From assembly GCA_031291595.1 (NCBI GenBank), contig JARLIU010000097.1:1-64000 (forward strand): a stretch of 64,000 nt of DNA. The letters are read 5' to 3'. The notes under the pieces are model-generated. The model saw only the letters and a list, made by a program, of their open reading frames with translations. It was not told where the DNA came from and did no database searches. Positions within the stretch are counted from its first letter, which is position 1. Every line of letters starts with the position of its first letter. The stretch is from Ancalomicrobiaceae bacterium. GTDB taxonomy: Bacteria; Pseudomonadota; Alphaproteobacteria; Rhizobiales; Ancalomicrobiaceae. A program made the translations under genes and the position numbers. This document shows, in pieces, positions 27,634 through 37,433 of the stretch.

Positions 27634-28812
27634 ATGCTGACAACCACCGCCGGTTTCGACCGGATCGGCGACGAGAACGCCTTTGCCGTGCTCGCCCGCG
27701 CGCAAGCACTGGCGGCTTCGGGTCGCGACATCGTCAATCTCGGCATCGGGCAGCCGGACTTTCGCACCCCCGACCACATCGTCGAGGCCGCCGTCAAGGC
27801 GCTGCGCGACGGCCACCACGGCTACACGGCCGCGACCGGAATTCTGCCGTTGCGCGAGGCGGTTGCGGCGGACGTGCACGCCCGCACCGGCGCCGAGGTC
27901 AGCCCCGGGCGGGTGATGATCGTGCCGGGCGGCAAGGTCACCATGCATATGGCGATCCTGATGTTCGGCGAACCCGGCGCCGACATCCTCTATCCCGACC
28001 CCGGCTTTCCGATCTATCGCTCGATGATCGAATTCACCGGTGCCCGGCCCCTGCCCGTACCGATCCGCGAGGCAAACGGCTTTGCCTTCTCGGCCGAGGA
28101 GACGCTAAACCTCATCACGCCCGAGACCCGGCTGTTGATCCTCAATTCCCCCGCCAATCCGACCGGCGGCGTCACGCCGCGCGTCGAGATCGAGACGCTG
28201 GTCGCCGGTCTCGCCCGCTTCCCCAATGTCGCCATCCTGTCCGACGAGATCTACGGCCGCATGGTCTATGATGGCGCCGAACACGTGTCGCTGGCACGTT
28301 TTCCGGAAATCGCCGACCGGCTGATCCTGTTGGACGGTTGGTCGAAGACCTACGCGATGACCGGCTGGCGGCTGGGCTATTCGGTCTGGCCCGAGCGGCT
28401 CATCGACATGGCGCGCAAATTCGCCGTCAATTCCTATTCCTGCGTCAATGCCGCCGCCCAGTTCGCCGGGCTCGCGGCGCTGACCGGGCCGCAAGGCTGC
28501 GTGGCCGAGATGGTCGCCGAATTCGACCGACGGCGGCGGGCGATCGTACCCGCACTGAATTCGCTGCCGGGCGTCTCCTGCGTCGTCCCCGCCGGCGCCT
28601 TCTACGCCTTCCCGAATATCGCGGACACCGCCTGGAAGGCGAAGCCGCTCGCCTCGGCGCTGCTCGAAGACGCCGGCGTCGCCGCCATCGGCGGCCCCGA
28701 TTTCGGCGTCTACGGCGAAGGCTATCTGCGCCTCTCCTACGCCAATTCGCTCGACAACATCCTCGCCGCGATCGAACGCATCAGGGGATTCCTTGAACGG
28801 CGGAACGGCTGA
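27634..28812 (+). CDS. Class I/II PLP-dependent aminotransferase
   Basis: A 392-residue fold-I aminotransferase related to aspartate/aromatic aminotransferases. The PLP-binding lysine is Lys238 in [16 protein letters not shown]; other family features are [22 protein letters not shown] and [16 protein letters not shown] 27634 follows AGGGGAGGA. The substrate cannot be read from sequence; AspC, alanine or related 2-oxo-acid aminotransferase activity is possible. Confidence 0.9.
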   Translation: MLTTTAGFDRIGDENAFAVLARAQALAASGRDIVNLGIGQPDFRTPDHIVEAAVKALRDGHHGYTAATGILPLREAVAADVHARTGAEVSPGRVMIVPGGKVTMHMAILMFGEPGADILYPDPGFPIYRSMIEFTGARPLPVPIREANGFAFSAEETLNLITPETRLLILNSPANPTGGVTPRVEIETLVAGLARFPNVAILSDEIYGRMVYDGAEHVSLARFPEIADRLILLDGWSKTYAMTGWRLGYSVWPERLIDMARKFAVNSYSCVNAAAQFAGLAALTGPQGCVAEMVAEFDRRRRAIVPALNSLPGVSCVVPAGAFYAFPNIADTAWKAKPLASALLEDAGVAAIGGPDFGVYGEGYLRLSYANSLDNILAAIERIRGFLERRNG

Positions 28813-28821
28813 CGGGCGGCT

Positions 28822-29292
28822 TCAGCGCCGCTTGAGCGCTTCGATCAGCCCCGTCGCAGCTGCGGTCACGTCCACCCATACCCGCTCGAACTCAGCCGGC
28901 CCGCCGTAGTAGGGATCGGCGATCGCCTCGCCGGCGCGGCCGGGAATATAGTCGGCGAGGAGCCGCACTTGCGCGGTCGCATCGGCCGGACGGATGTCGA
29001 GTACGTCCGCGAGATTGGCGTGGTCGAGTGCCAGGATGTGGGTGAAGCGGCGAAAATCCTCCGCTCGCACCTTGCGCACCTTCAGGCCGGAGATATCGAC
29101 GCCGTGCCGCTTGGCCGTCGCCTGCGCCCGCTGATCCGGCGAGGAACCCGGGTGCCAGCCGCCGGTGCCGGCGGAATCGATCGTCACCTCAAGCCCCGCC
29201 GCCTCCGCCGCTGCCCGAAACGCCCCCTCCGCCATCGGCGAACGACAGATGTTGCCGAGACAGACGAACAGCACGGCGGGACGGTCGGGCAA
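28822..29292 (-). CDS. Low-molecular-weight protein-tyrosine phosphatase
   Basis: A 156-residue phosphatase with the P-loop CLGNICRS (Cys11, Arg17) at the N-terminus and the general-acid motif DPYYGG near residue 125. Bacterial members often control polysaccharide tyrosine kinases, but no such kinase is adjacent. It converges on the aminotransferase gene with a gap of nine bases and lies downstream of a hydroxyacid dehydrogenase gene on the same strand. Confidence 0.92.
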   Translation of the reverse strand: MPDRPAVLFVCLGNICRSPMAEGAFRAAAEAAGLEVTIDSAGTGGWHPGSSPDQRAQATAKRHGVDISGLKVRKVRAEDFRRFTHILALDHANLADVLDIRPADATAQVRLLADYIPGRAGEAIADPYYGGPAEFERVWVDVTAAATGLIEALKRR

Positions 29293-29340
29293 ACGCGCAT
29301 CCTCCGGGTTGGGGGGCAGGGACCGGGTCAGCTTCGGCCC

Positions 29341-30300
29341 TCACCGCGGCCACGGCGTCTCCGGCACCGGCGTCAACGGCGCGCCCTTGTCGAACCAGTT
29401 GACGAGATTGTCGACCATCAGTTGCCCCATCGCTGCGCGCGTATGCTGCGAGGCCGACCCGACGTGCGGCAGCAGCACGACTCGCTCGAATGCCGCCAGT
29501 TCCGCCGGCCGGCAGGGTTCGACCGCATAGACGTCGAGCCCGGCGGACTGGAGCTTGCCGGCTTGCAGCGCCGCCACCAGCGCTGCCTCGTCGACCGCCG
29601 AGCCGCGGCCGATGTTGATGAAGATGCCCTCGGGGCCCAGCGCCTCGAACACTTCCGCATTGATGGCGTGATAGGTCGCGTCGCCCCCCGGCAGCACCGA
29701 GACGAGGATATCGACTAGGCCGGCCAGACCGATGAGCGTATCGACGTAGGCAATGTCGGCGTCCGCGACCGGCCGGCGATTGTGATAGGCGAGCCCCACG
29801 CCGAAGCCCTTCAGCCGGGCGGCGATCGCCTTGCCGATGCGGCCATAGCCGACGATGCCGACGGTCTTGCCGCGCAGGGTGGCATGCGAATACGGAAAGC
29901 CGCCCGTCAGCCAGCGACCCTCGCGCACGAAGCGCTCGGCGGCGCCCAGTTCGCGCACCGTCATCAGGATGAGGCCGAGCGCGGTATCCGCCACCTCCTC
30001 CGTCAGCACGTCAGGCGTATTGGTGACGACGATGCCGCGCTTGGCGGCATAGGGAGCGTCGACGGTGTCGTAGCCGACGCCGAAATTGCCGATGATCTCC
30101 AGTTTCGGCAGCTGGTCGATCAGCGCCGCGTCGGTCCTCAGGCTGCCGGAGGTGGCTATGGCGCGGATCCTGTCCTTGCGCTCGGCGATGAAACCTTGCC
30201 TGTCGGCCGCTTCCCACAGGCGATGCAGCTCAAAATGCGCCTCGAGCGCACGCGCCGCGACAGGGATCGGCCCCAACAACAGGAGATCGGGTTTAGGCAT
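29341..30300 (-). CDS. D-2-hydroxyacid dehydrogenase (glyoxylate/hydroxypyruvate reductase type)
   Basis: A 319-residue NAD(P)H-dependent dehydrogenase. It shows GNFGVGYDTVD, the nucleotide-binding GIVGYGRIGKAIAARLKGFG, the active-site arginine in NIGRGSAVDE and the catalytic histidine in LLPHVGSAS. ATG 30300 follows GGAGGACCC; the open frame upstream has no family character. Reduction of glyoxylate or hydroxypyruvate is the usual role of this subgroup. Confidence 0.9.
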   Translation of the reverse strand: MPKPDLLLLGPIPVAARALEAHFELHRLWEAADRQGFIAERKDRIRAIATSGSLRTDAALIDQLPKLEIIGNFGVGYDTVDAPYAAKRGIVVTNTPDVLTEEVADTALGLILMTVRELGAAERFVREGRWLTGGFPYSHATLRGKTVGIVGYGRIGKAIAARLKGFGVGLAYHNRRPVADADIAYVDTLIGLAGLVDILVSVLPGGDATYHAINAEVFEALGPEGIFINIGRGSAVDEAALVAALQAGKLQSAGLDVYAVEPCRPAELAAFERVVLLPHVGSASQHTRAAMGQLMVDNLVNWFDKGAPLTPVPETPWPR

Positions 30301-30411
30301 GGGTCCTCCGGCGCATTCGTGACACAACTGCCCCGCGCCAAGCGTCGGCCGGCGCGGGGGAGAGGACCATAGCGGGTTTTTTGTCGCCTGCCAGCGGCCG
30401 GAACGCGCCCC

Positions 30412-31749
30412 TCAGTTGCTCATCAGGAAGGCCCGTGCCGCTGCGCCGTGCTCGGCCCTGAGCCGCGTCACGTCGATGCCGAGCGGCATGCCGTCGACGA
30501 CTTTCCAGTTGCCGGCGATCATCACCCGGTCGGCCCGATGCGCCCCGCACAACACGAGCGCGGCAATCGGATCGCCGGCGCCGGAGAAGCGCAATTCGTC
30601 GAGCGTGAATAGCGCGAGGTCGGCTTGCCGGCCGACCGCGATGCGGCCGATGTCGGACCGCCCGATGCAGGCGGCCGACCCTTCGGTGGCCCAGCGCAGC
30701 GCGTCGAGATGGGTGACCGTGGCATCGTAGGTCAACCGATTGATCATCAGCGCGTGGCGCACGCCTTCCATCAGGTTGGAATTGTCGTTCGATGCCGAGC
30801 CGTCGACGCCGAGACCGACCGGCGAACCGGCAGCTTCCAGTTCGCGCGTCCGGCACTGGCCCGAGGCGAGCACCATGTTGGAGGTCGGGCAATGGCAGAC
30901 GCCGACCCGATGCCGCCCGAGGCGCGCCACCTCGTCGTCGTTGAAATGGATGCCGTGCGCCAGCCAGACGCTGTCGTTGAGCCAGCCGACCTCTTCCAGA
31001 TAGTCGACCGGCCGGCACTGGAACTGGTCGCGACAGTAGTTGACCTCGTCGACCGTCTCGCCGAGATGGGTGTGCAGGCGGCAGTTGTGCTTCAGCGCCA
31101 GCTGGCCCGCTTCGACCATCAGCTTCTTGGTGACGTTGAACGGCGCGCAAGGGGCGAGCGCCACCTGCAGCATCGAGCCGTCGCCGGCGTCGTGATAGCG
31201 GCCGATCACCCGCTCGCAATCGGCCAGGATGGTGTCGTGGTCCTGCGTCGCGCCCGCTATGGCCGTGCCGCCATCGTCCGGCGTGAGGTTCAGCGAGCCG
31301 CGGTTCAGCACCATGCGCATGCCGACGGCTCCGGCTTCCTCGGCCTGGATGTCCATGGCGCTCTCGGTGCCCGGCGGGAACAGGTACTGGTGATCGGTCG
31401 TCGTGGTGCAGCCCGACATCATCAGTTCCGTCAGCGCCAGCCGCGTCGCCAGGCGGAGATTGTCGGCATTGACGTGGCGCGCCCAGATCGGGAACAGCGC
31501 CTCCAGCCACGGAAACAGTTCCTTGTTGATCGCCTTCGGATGCGCCCGCGTCAGCGTCTGGAACATGTGATGGTGCGTGTTGACGAGGCCGGGGATGACG
31601 ACATGCCGGCCGGCATCGAACACCTCGTCGATATCGGCCGGCGTCTGGCCGCTGCCGACCAGTTCGACGATTCTGGCCCCATCAACGACGACGCCGCGCT
31701 CGGCGCCTTCGGCCAGAACGGCGATCGGATCCTTCACCCATAAACGCAT
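30412..31749 (-). CDS. 8-oxoguanine deaminase / AtzA-TrzN family amidohydrolase
   Basis: A 445-residue metal-dependent amidohydrolase. Metal ligands are seen in NTHHHMFQ, HTHLGETVDEV, AHGIHFNDDE and GLGVDGSASNDNSN. The cysteine-containing CHCPTSNMVLASG and the overall pattern match 8-oxoguanine deaminases, which convert 8-oxoguanine to urate and ammonia in damaged-base salvage. ATG 31749 gives the family start MRLWVKDPIAVLAEG. Confidence 0.88.
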   Translation of the reverse strand: MRLWVKDPIAVLAEGAERGVVVDGARIVELVGSGQTPADIDEVFDAGRHVVIPGLVNTHHHMFQTLTRAHPKAINKELFPWLEALFPIWARHVNADNLRLATRLALTELMMSGCTTTTDHQYLFPPGTESAMDIQAEEAGAVGMRMVLNRGSLNLTPDDGGTAIAGATQDHDTILADCERVIGRYHDAGDGSMLQVALAPCAPFNVTKKLMVEAGQLALKHNCRLHTHLGETVDEVNYCRDQFQCRPVDYLEEVGWLNDSVWLAHGIHFNDDEVARLGRHRVGVCHCPTSNMVLASGQCRTRELEAAGSPVGLGVDGSASNDNSNLMEGVRHALMINRLTYDATVTHLDALRWATEGSAACIGRSDIGRIAVGRQADLALFTLDELRFSGAGDPIAALVLCGAHRADRVMIAGNWKVVDGMPLGIDVTRLRAEHGAAARAFLMSN

Positions 31750-32094
31750 CGAGCCCGTCCCCCATCTTGCGACATCAATCGCATACAGTCTGCCAACCCA
31801 CGGACAGCGTTTCACGATATCGGCTGACGGACGCAAGGGAAATGCCCCACTTCGCCGAAAATTGCGGCATGTGCCGCGACCTTGGGCCGGCAGTGGACGA
31901 GGGCCTGGATCCCGTCCAGCGCTTGCGAGCGATGCTGTCACATGGAGCCGGCTGACAGCTCAATCAGCGCCTTAGGCCGTTAGGAGCGCAGCAATTCGGC
32001 TGATCGACGGCTCGTCGCAGCGATTCCATCTGACGGGATCCTGCTCTAGTGTGACGTCCCCTGCGCCGCTGCGACGCACGCCCACGAGACGCCC
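31750..32094. other. Divergent intergenic region
   Basis: About 345 bases between the deaminase and the ABC ATPase genes. No reading frame or repeat that I can support; promoters for both genes presumably lie here. Confidence 0.4.
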
Positions 32095-32898
32095 GTGCCT
32101 CCGCTCCTATCGCTCGATCACGTTTCCAAGACCTTTCCGACCGGCACCGCGGCGCTGTCGGACATCACGCTCGACATCGCCGACGGCACCTTCGTGTCGC
32201 TGCTCGGACCGTCCGGCTGCGGAAAATCGACGCTTCTGAGGCTCGTCGCCGGCCTCGACAGTCCCACCTCCGGCACGATCGTCTGGCCGGCCTTCGCCGC
32301 GGCGGGCGAGCGCGGCCGTCCCGACATCGGCTTCGTCTTCCAGGAGCCGACGCTGATGCCCTGGGCCTCAGTCTACGACAACATCCGCCTGCCCCTGCGG
32401 CTGAAGCGCATCTCCCGATCCGGCGGCGATGCGGCCGTGCGGGAGGCGATCGAACGGGTCGGGCTCGCCGATTTCGCCGCTGCCGCGCCGCGCGAACTCT
32501 CCGGCGGCATGAAGATGCGCGTATCGATTGCCCGGGCCCTCGTTACGCGGCCCCGCGTGCTTCTACTCGATGAACCCTTTGCCAGCCTCGACGAAATCAC
32601 CCGGCAGAGGCTTAACAACGACCTGATCGAGCTCTGGCGCGACGGCGGCTTCACCGTGGTTTTCGTCACCCATTCGGTGCACGAATCGGTCTTTCTGTCC
32701 GGCCGCATCGTCGTGCTGGCCGCCCGCCCCGGCCGGATTGCCGCCGATCTCGCCGTCGATGTCGCTGCTCCGCGCGACCGCGCTTTCCGTCTCAGTCCGG
32801 CCTATGCCGAGTTCTGCCGGCGCGCCTCGGATGCCCTGGTGACGGCAATGGAGATGGGCGAAGCCGATCCGGGCGACGCACCGGGCGCTTCCGGCTGA
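32095..32898 (+). CDS. Orphan NitT/TauT-type ABC transporter ATPase
   Basis: A 267-residue ATPase starting at GTG 32095. Walker A is GPSGCGKST (about 40-48), the Q-loop is FVFQEPTLMPW, the signature LSGGMKMR and Walker B LLLDEPFASLDE, all typical of the SsuB/TauB/ThiZ group. Partners (permease and binding protein) would normally be adjacent, but the next gene is a MarR regulator, so the ATPase stands alone here. The neighbouring 8-oxoguanine deaminase hints at a purine or pyrimidine transporter, as inference only. Confidence 0.87.
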   Translation: MPPLLSLDHVSKTFPTGTAALSDITLDIADGTFVSLLGPSGCGKSTLLRLVAGLDSPTSGTIVWPAFAAAGERGRPDIGFVFQEPTLMPWASVYDNIRLPLRLKRISRSGGDAAVREAIERVGLADFAAAAPRELSGGMKMRVSIARALVTRPRVLLLDEPFASLDEITRQRLNNDLIELWRDGGFTVVFVTHSVHESVFLSGRIVVLAARPGRIAADLAVDVAAPRDRAFRLSPAYAEFCRRASDALVTAMEMGEADPGDAPGASG

Positions 32899-33154
32899 AC
32901 CGAGCCGCATCGGGCCGGGACGCATAGCTGGCGGATCGGGTATCCGGCCGGCCGCGACCACGCAGGGACTGCCGATGTCACGATGATGCGCCGGCTCAGG
33001 ACGGGGCAAGCAGATCTTGCTGGCGGTTCACCGCCGCATTCGCTTGCACTCCAAGCCGGACGGCGATCCGGGTGCACTTTTTTGTTTGCCGAAGCGACGC
33101 CGGCGAAGCATCTTCACGGAATTGACATGCCGCGATGTTAGGCAAGGACACATC

Positions 33155-33634
33155 ATGGCTTTCAACTATCGAAAATCGATCACCTACAGGCTGGCCCAGG
33201 CCGCCAAGGCCCATCGCGCGCGCTCCGGAGCGCATCTGTCGCGCATCGGCCTGCATCCAGGTCAGGAGTCGGTCCTGAAGGCACTGGCCGATATCGACGG
33301 CCAGACCATGAGCCAGCTAGCGCAATCGTTGAGCGTGCAACCGCCGACGGTGACCAAGATGATCACCCGCCTGTCGGCGCAAGGTCTCGTCCGGCGTGCC
33401 GCGTCAGAGGCGGACGGGCGGCTCGCCCGCGTGCACCTGACGGAAGAGGGCCGCAACCGCATCGAGGACGTCGACACTGCCTGGAAGCGCCTCGAGAAGG
33501 AAGCGCTCGCCGGGCTGGACGACAAGGACCGCAAGCGCATTCGCCGGCTGCTGCGCGACATCGAGCGCAACCTGACCTCGGGCACCGTCGACGACGACGG
33601 CGACGACGATCTCGAGGAAGAACCCGCCGAATAG
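33155..33634 (+). CDS. MarR-family transcriptional regulator
   Basis: A 159-residue winged-helix regulator: LHPGQESVLKALADIDG, recognition region SQLAQSLSVQPPTVTKMITRL, wing VRRAASEADGRLARVHLTEEG, then a dimerisation helix and a strongly acidic tail (DDDGDDDLEEE). ATG 33155 follows AAGGA. The target is not evident; the adjacent downstream gene is a DMT-family exporter, a common target type for MarR proteins. Confidence 0.9.
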   Translation: MAFNYRKSITYRLAQAAKAHRARSGAHLSRIGLHPGQESVLKALADIDGQTMSQLAQSLSVQPPTVTKMITRLSAQGLVRRAASEADGRLARVHLTEEGRNRIEDVDTAWKRLEKEALAGLDDKDRKRIRRLLRDIERNLTSGTVDDDGDDDLEEEPAE

Positions 33635-33859
33635 GTCGCGCCGCCACCCCAGCGCCGCCCCCTCGCACCGCCAATCCATTGGTCCGACGTCCATGCGCCC
33701 GCTTACTGCATGGTTCGCATGCAGGCTGAATACTCGTCGTCGCCGCGCGAATAGACTATTTAGCAATGAGTGATTTTGCGAGGGGATCGGCGCCGATCAG
33801 CGGCGATGTCTGGACCCCCTCCGCCGGAGCCGCCCATCCTGCGGGGCCCTGCCGGCTGA

Positions 33860-34816
33860 ATGGCAGGTCAGACCGTGACAGTCTCCACTTTCGACACCCT
33901 CCTCGACGGGCGCTCCTTGACGGTTGCCCGGCAGCGGCTTTTTGGCATCGGCTTCATATGCCTGGCGGCCATGTGCTTCGCCGCCCTCGATTCCTCGGCC
34001 AAATGGCTGGGACGCAGCGGCTTGCCCGTGCTGGAGGTCGCCTTCATCCGCTATCTCGGCGCCTTCCTGGTCATCGCCGTCGTCATGAACCCCTGGCGAA
34101 CCCCTTCTGCCTGGCGGACGGACAAGCTGTGGCTGCAGACGCTCAGGTCGCTGGCTCTCCTCGGCTCCACCATCTTCAATTTCATGGCGCTCCGGACCAT
34201 GCAGCTCGCCGACGTCATGGCGATCAACTTCGTGGTCCCCTTCCTGGTGGCACTCCTGGCCGGGCCGATCCTGGGCGAAAAGGTCGCTCCCCGCCAATGG
34301 ATTGCCATCGCGCTCGGCTTTGCCGGCGTGCTCGTCGTGACGCGGCCGGGCTCCAATCCGATCGATGCGGGCCTGCTGTGGACGCTCGGCGGCGTCTTGT
34401 GCAATGCCTACTACGCCATCTCCACCCGGCAGCTGTCCACCGTCGACTCCGCCGCGAGCATGCTGTTGATCTCCGCCGGTCAGGCGACCCTGCTGCTCGC
34501 GCCATCGCAGGTGGCGATCTGGGTCTGGCCGCAATCGCACCTGCAATGGATCGCCATGGGCTGCATCGGCGTCTTCGCCACCATCAGCCACTTCTTCGTC
34601 ATCCGCGCCTACACGCTGGCTCCGGCTCCCGTTGTCGCCCCGTTCACCTACACGCAGATGATCTGGACAAGCCTGGCCGGCTATATCCTCTTCACCGACG
34701 TGCCAGGGTTCTATACCGTTCTCGGCGCCGCCATCGTGGTCGCCAGCGGCCTCTATCTGCTGGTCGCGGAGGCGCGGCAGGGCAACCGGATCGCCAGCCG
34801 GGTGATGCGCGACTGA
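33860..34816 (+). CDS. EamA/DMT-superfamily transporter
   Basis: A 318-residue inner-membrane protein with ten predicted hydrophobic segments arranged as two EamA repeats (about 28-155 and 165-300). Features include FNFMALRTMQLADVMAINF and GEKVAPRQWIAIALGFAGV, typical of the RhaT/YdcZ-like drug or metabolite exporters. The substrate is unknown. The next gene begins 55 bases downstream on the same strand. Confidence 0.88.
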   Translation: MAGQTVTVSTFDTLLDGRSLTVARQRLFGIGFICLAAMCFAALDSSAKWLGRSGLPVLEVAFIRYLGAFLVIAVVMNPWRTPSAWRTDKLWLQTLRSLALLGSTIFNFMALRTMQLADVMAINFVVPFLVALLAGPILGEKVAPRQWIAIALGFAGVLVVTRPGSNPIDAGLLWTLGGVLCNAYYAISTRQLSTVDSAASMLLISAGQATLLLAPSQVAIWVWPQSHLQWIAMGCIGVFATISHFFVIRAYTLAPAPVVAPFTYTQMIWTSLAGYILFTDVPGFYTVLGAAIVVASGLYLLVAEARQGNRIASRVMRD

Positions 34817-34871
34817 GGCCGTGGGGCGCGCATGGCTGCCACGGACCGACCCGCAGCCGAGCGAGGACTTG

Positions 34872-35684
34872 ATGCTTCCCAAACGCCAATGGCAGGAGAT
34901 GACGACCGAGGATTTCCGCGACGCCGGCGTGACGGCCTGGATCGCGGTTCTGCCTGTCGCCGCCATCGAACAGCACGGACCGCACCTGCCACTCGCGACC
35001 GACCGCATCATCGCCGAAGGCTATCTCGCCCGCGTCGCCGAGTTGCTGCCCGACCACATCCCGGCAACCTTCCTGCCGCTCGCCGCCATCGGCAAGTCCG
35101 ACGAGCATATCTCTTCGCCGGGCACGCTGACCCATGGCTGGGACACGCTTGCCCGTAGCTGGATCGAGATCGGCGACGCCGTGGCCCGCTCCGGGGTAAG
35201 GAAACTCGTCATCATCAACAGCCATGGCGGCAACGTCCCGATCGTCGACATCGTCACGCGGGAGCTGCGCCTCAAACACGATATGCTCGCCGTCGGCACC
35301 AACTGGTCGCGCTTCGGCTATCCCGACGGGCTCTACGACGCGCGCGAGCGCCGCTATGGCATCCACGGCGGCGACATCGAGACCTCGCTGATGCTGGCGC
35401 TGCGGACCGACCTCGTCCGATGTGACAAGATGTCGCATTTCCGCTCGCAACAGGAGAGCTTCGAACAGGAGTTCAAGCACTTGCGCGGCTACGGGCCGGT
35501 ACAGTTCGGTTGGAAGACGCAGGACCTGAACCCGGCCGGAGCCATCGGCGACGCCACGCTTGCCACCGCCGCCAAGGGCGAAGCCTCGCTCGACCATGGT
35601 GCCCGGGCCTTCGTCGAGTTGCTGGACGACGTCCACCGCTTCGACCTCGCCCGCCTCTGGCAGCCCGCGGCGGGGGCGGATTGA
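34872..35684 (+). CDS. Creatininase-family amidohydrolase
   Basis: A 270-residue metal hydrolase. Typical metal-binding segments are present: LPVAAIEQHGPHLPLATD (Glu and His ligands), NSHGGNVPI, and GIHGGDIETSLML. ATG 34872 follows GAGGA. The family includes creatinine amidohydrolase and FAPy deformylase; the latter acts on oxidised guanine products, which would suit the nearby 8-oxoguanine deaminase, but this is an inference from neighbourhood alone. Confidence 0.87.
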   Translation: MLPKRQWQEMTTEDFRDAGVTAWIAVLPVAAIEQHGPHLPLATDRIIAEGYLARVAELLPDHIPATFLPLAAIGKSDEHISSPGTLTHGWDTLARSWIEIGDAVARSGVRKLVIINSHGGNVPIVDIVTRELRLKHDMLAVGTNWSRFGYPDGLYDARERRYGIHGGDIETSLMLALRTDLVRCDKMSHFRSQQESFEQEFKHLRGYGPVQFGWKTQDLNPAGAIGDATLATAAKGEASLDHGARAFVELLDDVHRFDLARLWQPAAGAD

Positions 35685-35900
35685 CCGCCTTCCCGCCGGG
35701 CGGCGCGATGGCGATCGCCGGCCGTGCGGACCCCGGGCGACAGCCGATGCACCGCGCGGAGGCGGCGAAATGCGCCGGTTCCGGCGATCGTCGGCAGCCT
35801 GAAGCCAACATCTGAAGTCGTCGTGCTGCGACAAATACCCTCATAGGTCGCTTATTGAAGCGCGTTCGCCGACCGTTGCGGCAACGCAACTTTAAATAAC

Positions 35901-36095
35901 GTGGTCGCGAAATTACCGCACGATAGATCGACGATCCTGAATGTTTTGGATGAAGCGGTTGCGGAACGCAGCATCGATAGACTTGGCGTCGGCCGCCAAC
36001 CTGAAATACTGTCTGTGCCGATCAGACTCCCGAAGGGTGCGGGATTGAATCGACTCGCCGCATCCAAACAGTTTACCTGGCACGACTTGCAATAA
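35901..36095 (+). CDS. Possible small protein, low confidence
   Basis: A 64-codon frame from GTG 35901 with lower GC than the surrounding genes and a normal residue mix. I see no ribosome-binding site of note, no known domain and no membrane segment. It lies in the AT-rich gap before the chemosensory cluster and may be chance. Confidence 0.2.
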   Translation: MVAKLPHDRSTILNVLDEAVAERSIDRLGVGRQPEILSVPIRLPKGAGLNRLAASKQFTWHDLQ

Positions 36096-36338
36096 TCAGG
36101 ATATTCACAATTTAATATAATTATGCCGCCTCGTCGTTGACTACCGAATATGGGTCAAACAACGTTCAACTCGACTAGTCCAAAATACATATATTGCAAA
36201 CAGTAACCGTTTGGTAACAGCGATTGCTTAGCCTCGCGACATCGCTGCCACACAACCCACGATTCAGTCGAGACCGTGGGCTGCTGGAAGAGTCGCACGC
36301 CGAATTGCGGACCGGCTATACGATGAAGGAGTTGTCAA
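36096..36338. other. AT-rich upstream region of the chemosensory cluster
   Basis: A drop in GC, strongest at 36100-36220, immediately upstream of the first STAS gene; this should hold the cluster's promoter. AAGGAG at 36326-36331 is the ribosome-binding site of the STAS gene. No definite -35/-10 could be assigned. Confidence 0.45.
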
Positions 36339-36641
36339 TTGCCTGAGTTCGGGTCCTCGCAGACGGTCGTTTCGCTACCGGCGATCCTCGACCTGAACAG
36401 CGTCGTCGCCCTCAAGGCGAGCCTGGCGGAGCATATCGATATGCCCGGCGTCCTGGCAATCGACTGCTCCAAGGTCGAACGCATCAGCACTCCGGCGATC
36501 CAGGTGCTGCTCGCCTACGCCAAATCCTCCGGTATGCACGATCGGGCCGTGCGGCTGCGCGATCCGACGGATACCGTCCGGGCAGCGTTCGACGATCTGG
36601 GATTGCACGAAGAACTGACGCGCTGGAGCGCTGCCTCATGA
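36339..36641 (+). CDS. STAS-domain protein, first gene of the chemosensory cluster
   Basis: A 100-residue single-domain STAS protein starting at TTG 36339 with AAGGAG eight bases upstream. The phosphorylation loop reads IDCSKVERISTPAIQVLLA: where canonical anti-anti-sigma factors have DSSG, this has STPA. The usual phospho-serine position is therefore Pro, and regulation by an RsbW-type kinase is unlikely. STAS proteins with STP-type loops often head che operons of alphaproteobacteria. It overlaps the CheY gene by four bases (ATGA). Confidence 0.85.
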   Translation: MPEFGSSQTVVSLPAILDLNSVVALKASLAEHIDMPGVLAIDCSKVERISTPAIQVLLAYAKSSGMHDRAVRLRDPTDTVRAAFDDLGLHEELTRWSAAS

Positions 36642-37003
36642 CGAAACGCATCCTGGCTGTCGACGACTCCAAGACCATGCGCGACATGGTCTCCTTCACC
36701 CTGAAAAGTGCCGGCTTCGACGTGGTCGAGGCGGAGGACGGCGTCAAGGCGCTGAGCCTGCTGGACCGGACCAACGTCGATCTGGTCATCACCGACATCA
36801 ACATGCCCAACATGGATGGCGTGACGCTGGTCAAGCACCTCCGCGCCCGCCCGTCCAACCGATCGACCCCCATTCTCATCCTGACCACCGAAGGGGGTGA
36901 CGACAAGAAGGCTGCGGGCCGCGCCGCCGGCGCGACGGGCTGGATCGTCAAGCCCTTCGCCCCGGACAAGCTTCTGCAAGTCGTGGCCAAGGTCTGTCCT
37001 TGA
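36638..37003 (+). CDS. cheY: CheY-type response regulator
   Basis: A 121-residue stand-alone receiver: acidic pocket VDDSK, phospho-acceptor Asp in ITDINMPNMDG (about residue 52), Thr in LILTTEGG and Lys in VKPFAPDKL. It is the expected phosphate acceptor from CheA. It is coupled to the STAS gene and separated from cheA by about 430 bases. Confidence 0.93.
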   Translation: MTKRILAVDDSKTMRDMVSFTLKSAGFDVVEAEDGVKALSLLDRTNVDLVITDINMPNMDGVTLVKHLRARPSNRSTPILILTTEGGDDKKAAGRAAGATGWIVKPFAPDKLLQVVAKVCP

Positions 37004-37433
37004 GACCTTAGGCGGCAACATGGCCAAGGCGTACGCGCCTTAGCCGGCTCAAACATTGCTGCGGACCGGCGCCCGACGGCGTGCGTCGCATTCCAGTTCG
37101 CGTGAAGACGGACGCCTCTGACCGACCGCGGCGCGATCACGCCCCCGGACAATGGCCAGGCAGCCCGCACACAGAAAACTGACGACATCAGGCACGTCTC
37201 CCCTGGGACGCGTCAACGGCGTTCCTTGGTCTGTCCGGCCCATCCGGATGGCCGAGATTGACAGAGTGCGCCCTTCCTCGGACCACCCCGCAGACGGGTG
37301 CACACTGGATCGCGATCGATATCAAAGAGTTAGAGCGAGAGCTAGCGCGAAAACCTCACGCACTTTCGCCATCCCGCTCTAGACATGCGGACCGGCACCC
37401 GCCCTCCGGGCTAAGCAACTGGGACTGCTGACG
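37004..37433. other. Intergenic gap inside the chemosensory cluster
   Basis: About 430 bases between cheY and cheA without a credible gene. The right end holds a rhizobial-type palindrome (37330-37381). A second promoter for cheA onward could lie here. Confidence 0.4.
37330..37381. repeat. Rhizobial-type palindromic repeat, diverged
   Basis: The segment starts TTAGAGCG, has GCGCGAAAACC and CACTTTCGCC in the middle, and ends ATCCCGCTCTAG. This is the plan of a palindrome found in many copies between genes in Mesorhizobium-like genomes (AGAGCGGGATGCG at both ends). The inner bases are degenerate here, so it is an old copy. Confidence 0.6.

Noticed and set aside
36188-36220. GTAACCGTTTGGTAAC as a CtrA site before the chemosensory cluster
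   Set aside because: Two mismatches to TTAA-N7-TTAA and a palindromic bias; too weak to list.
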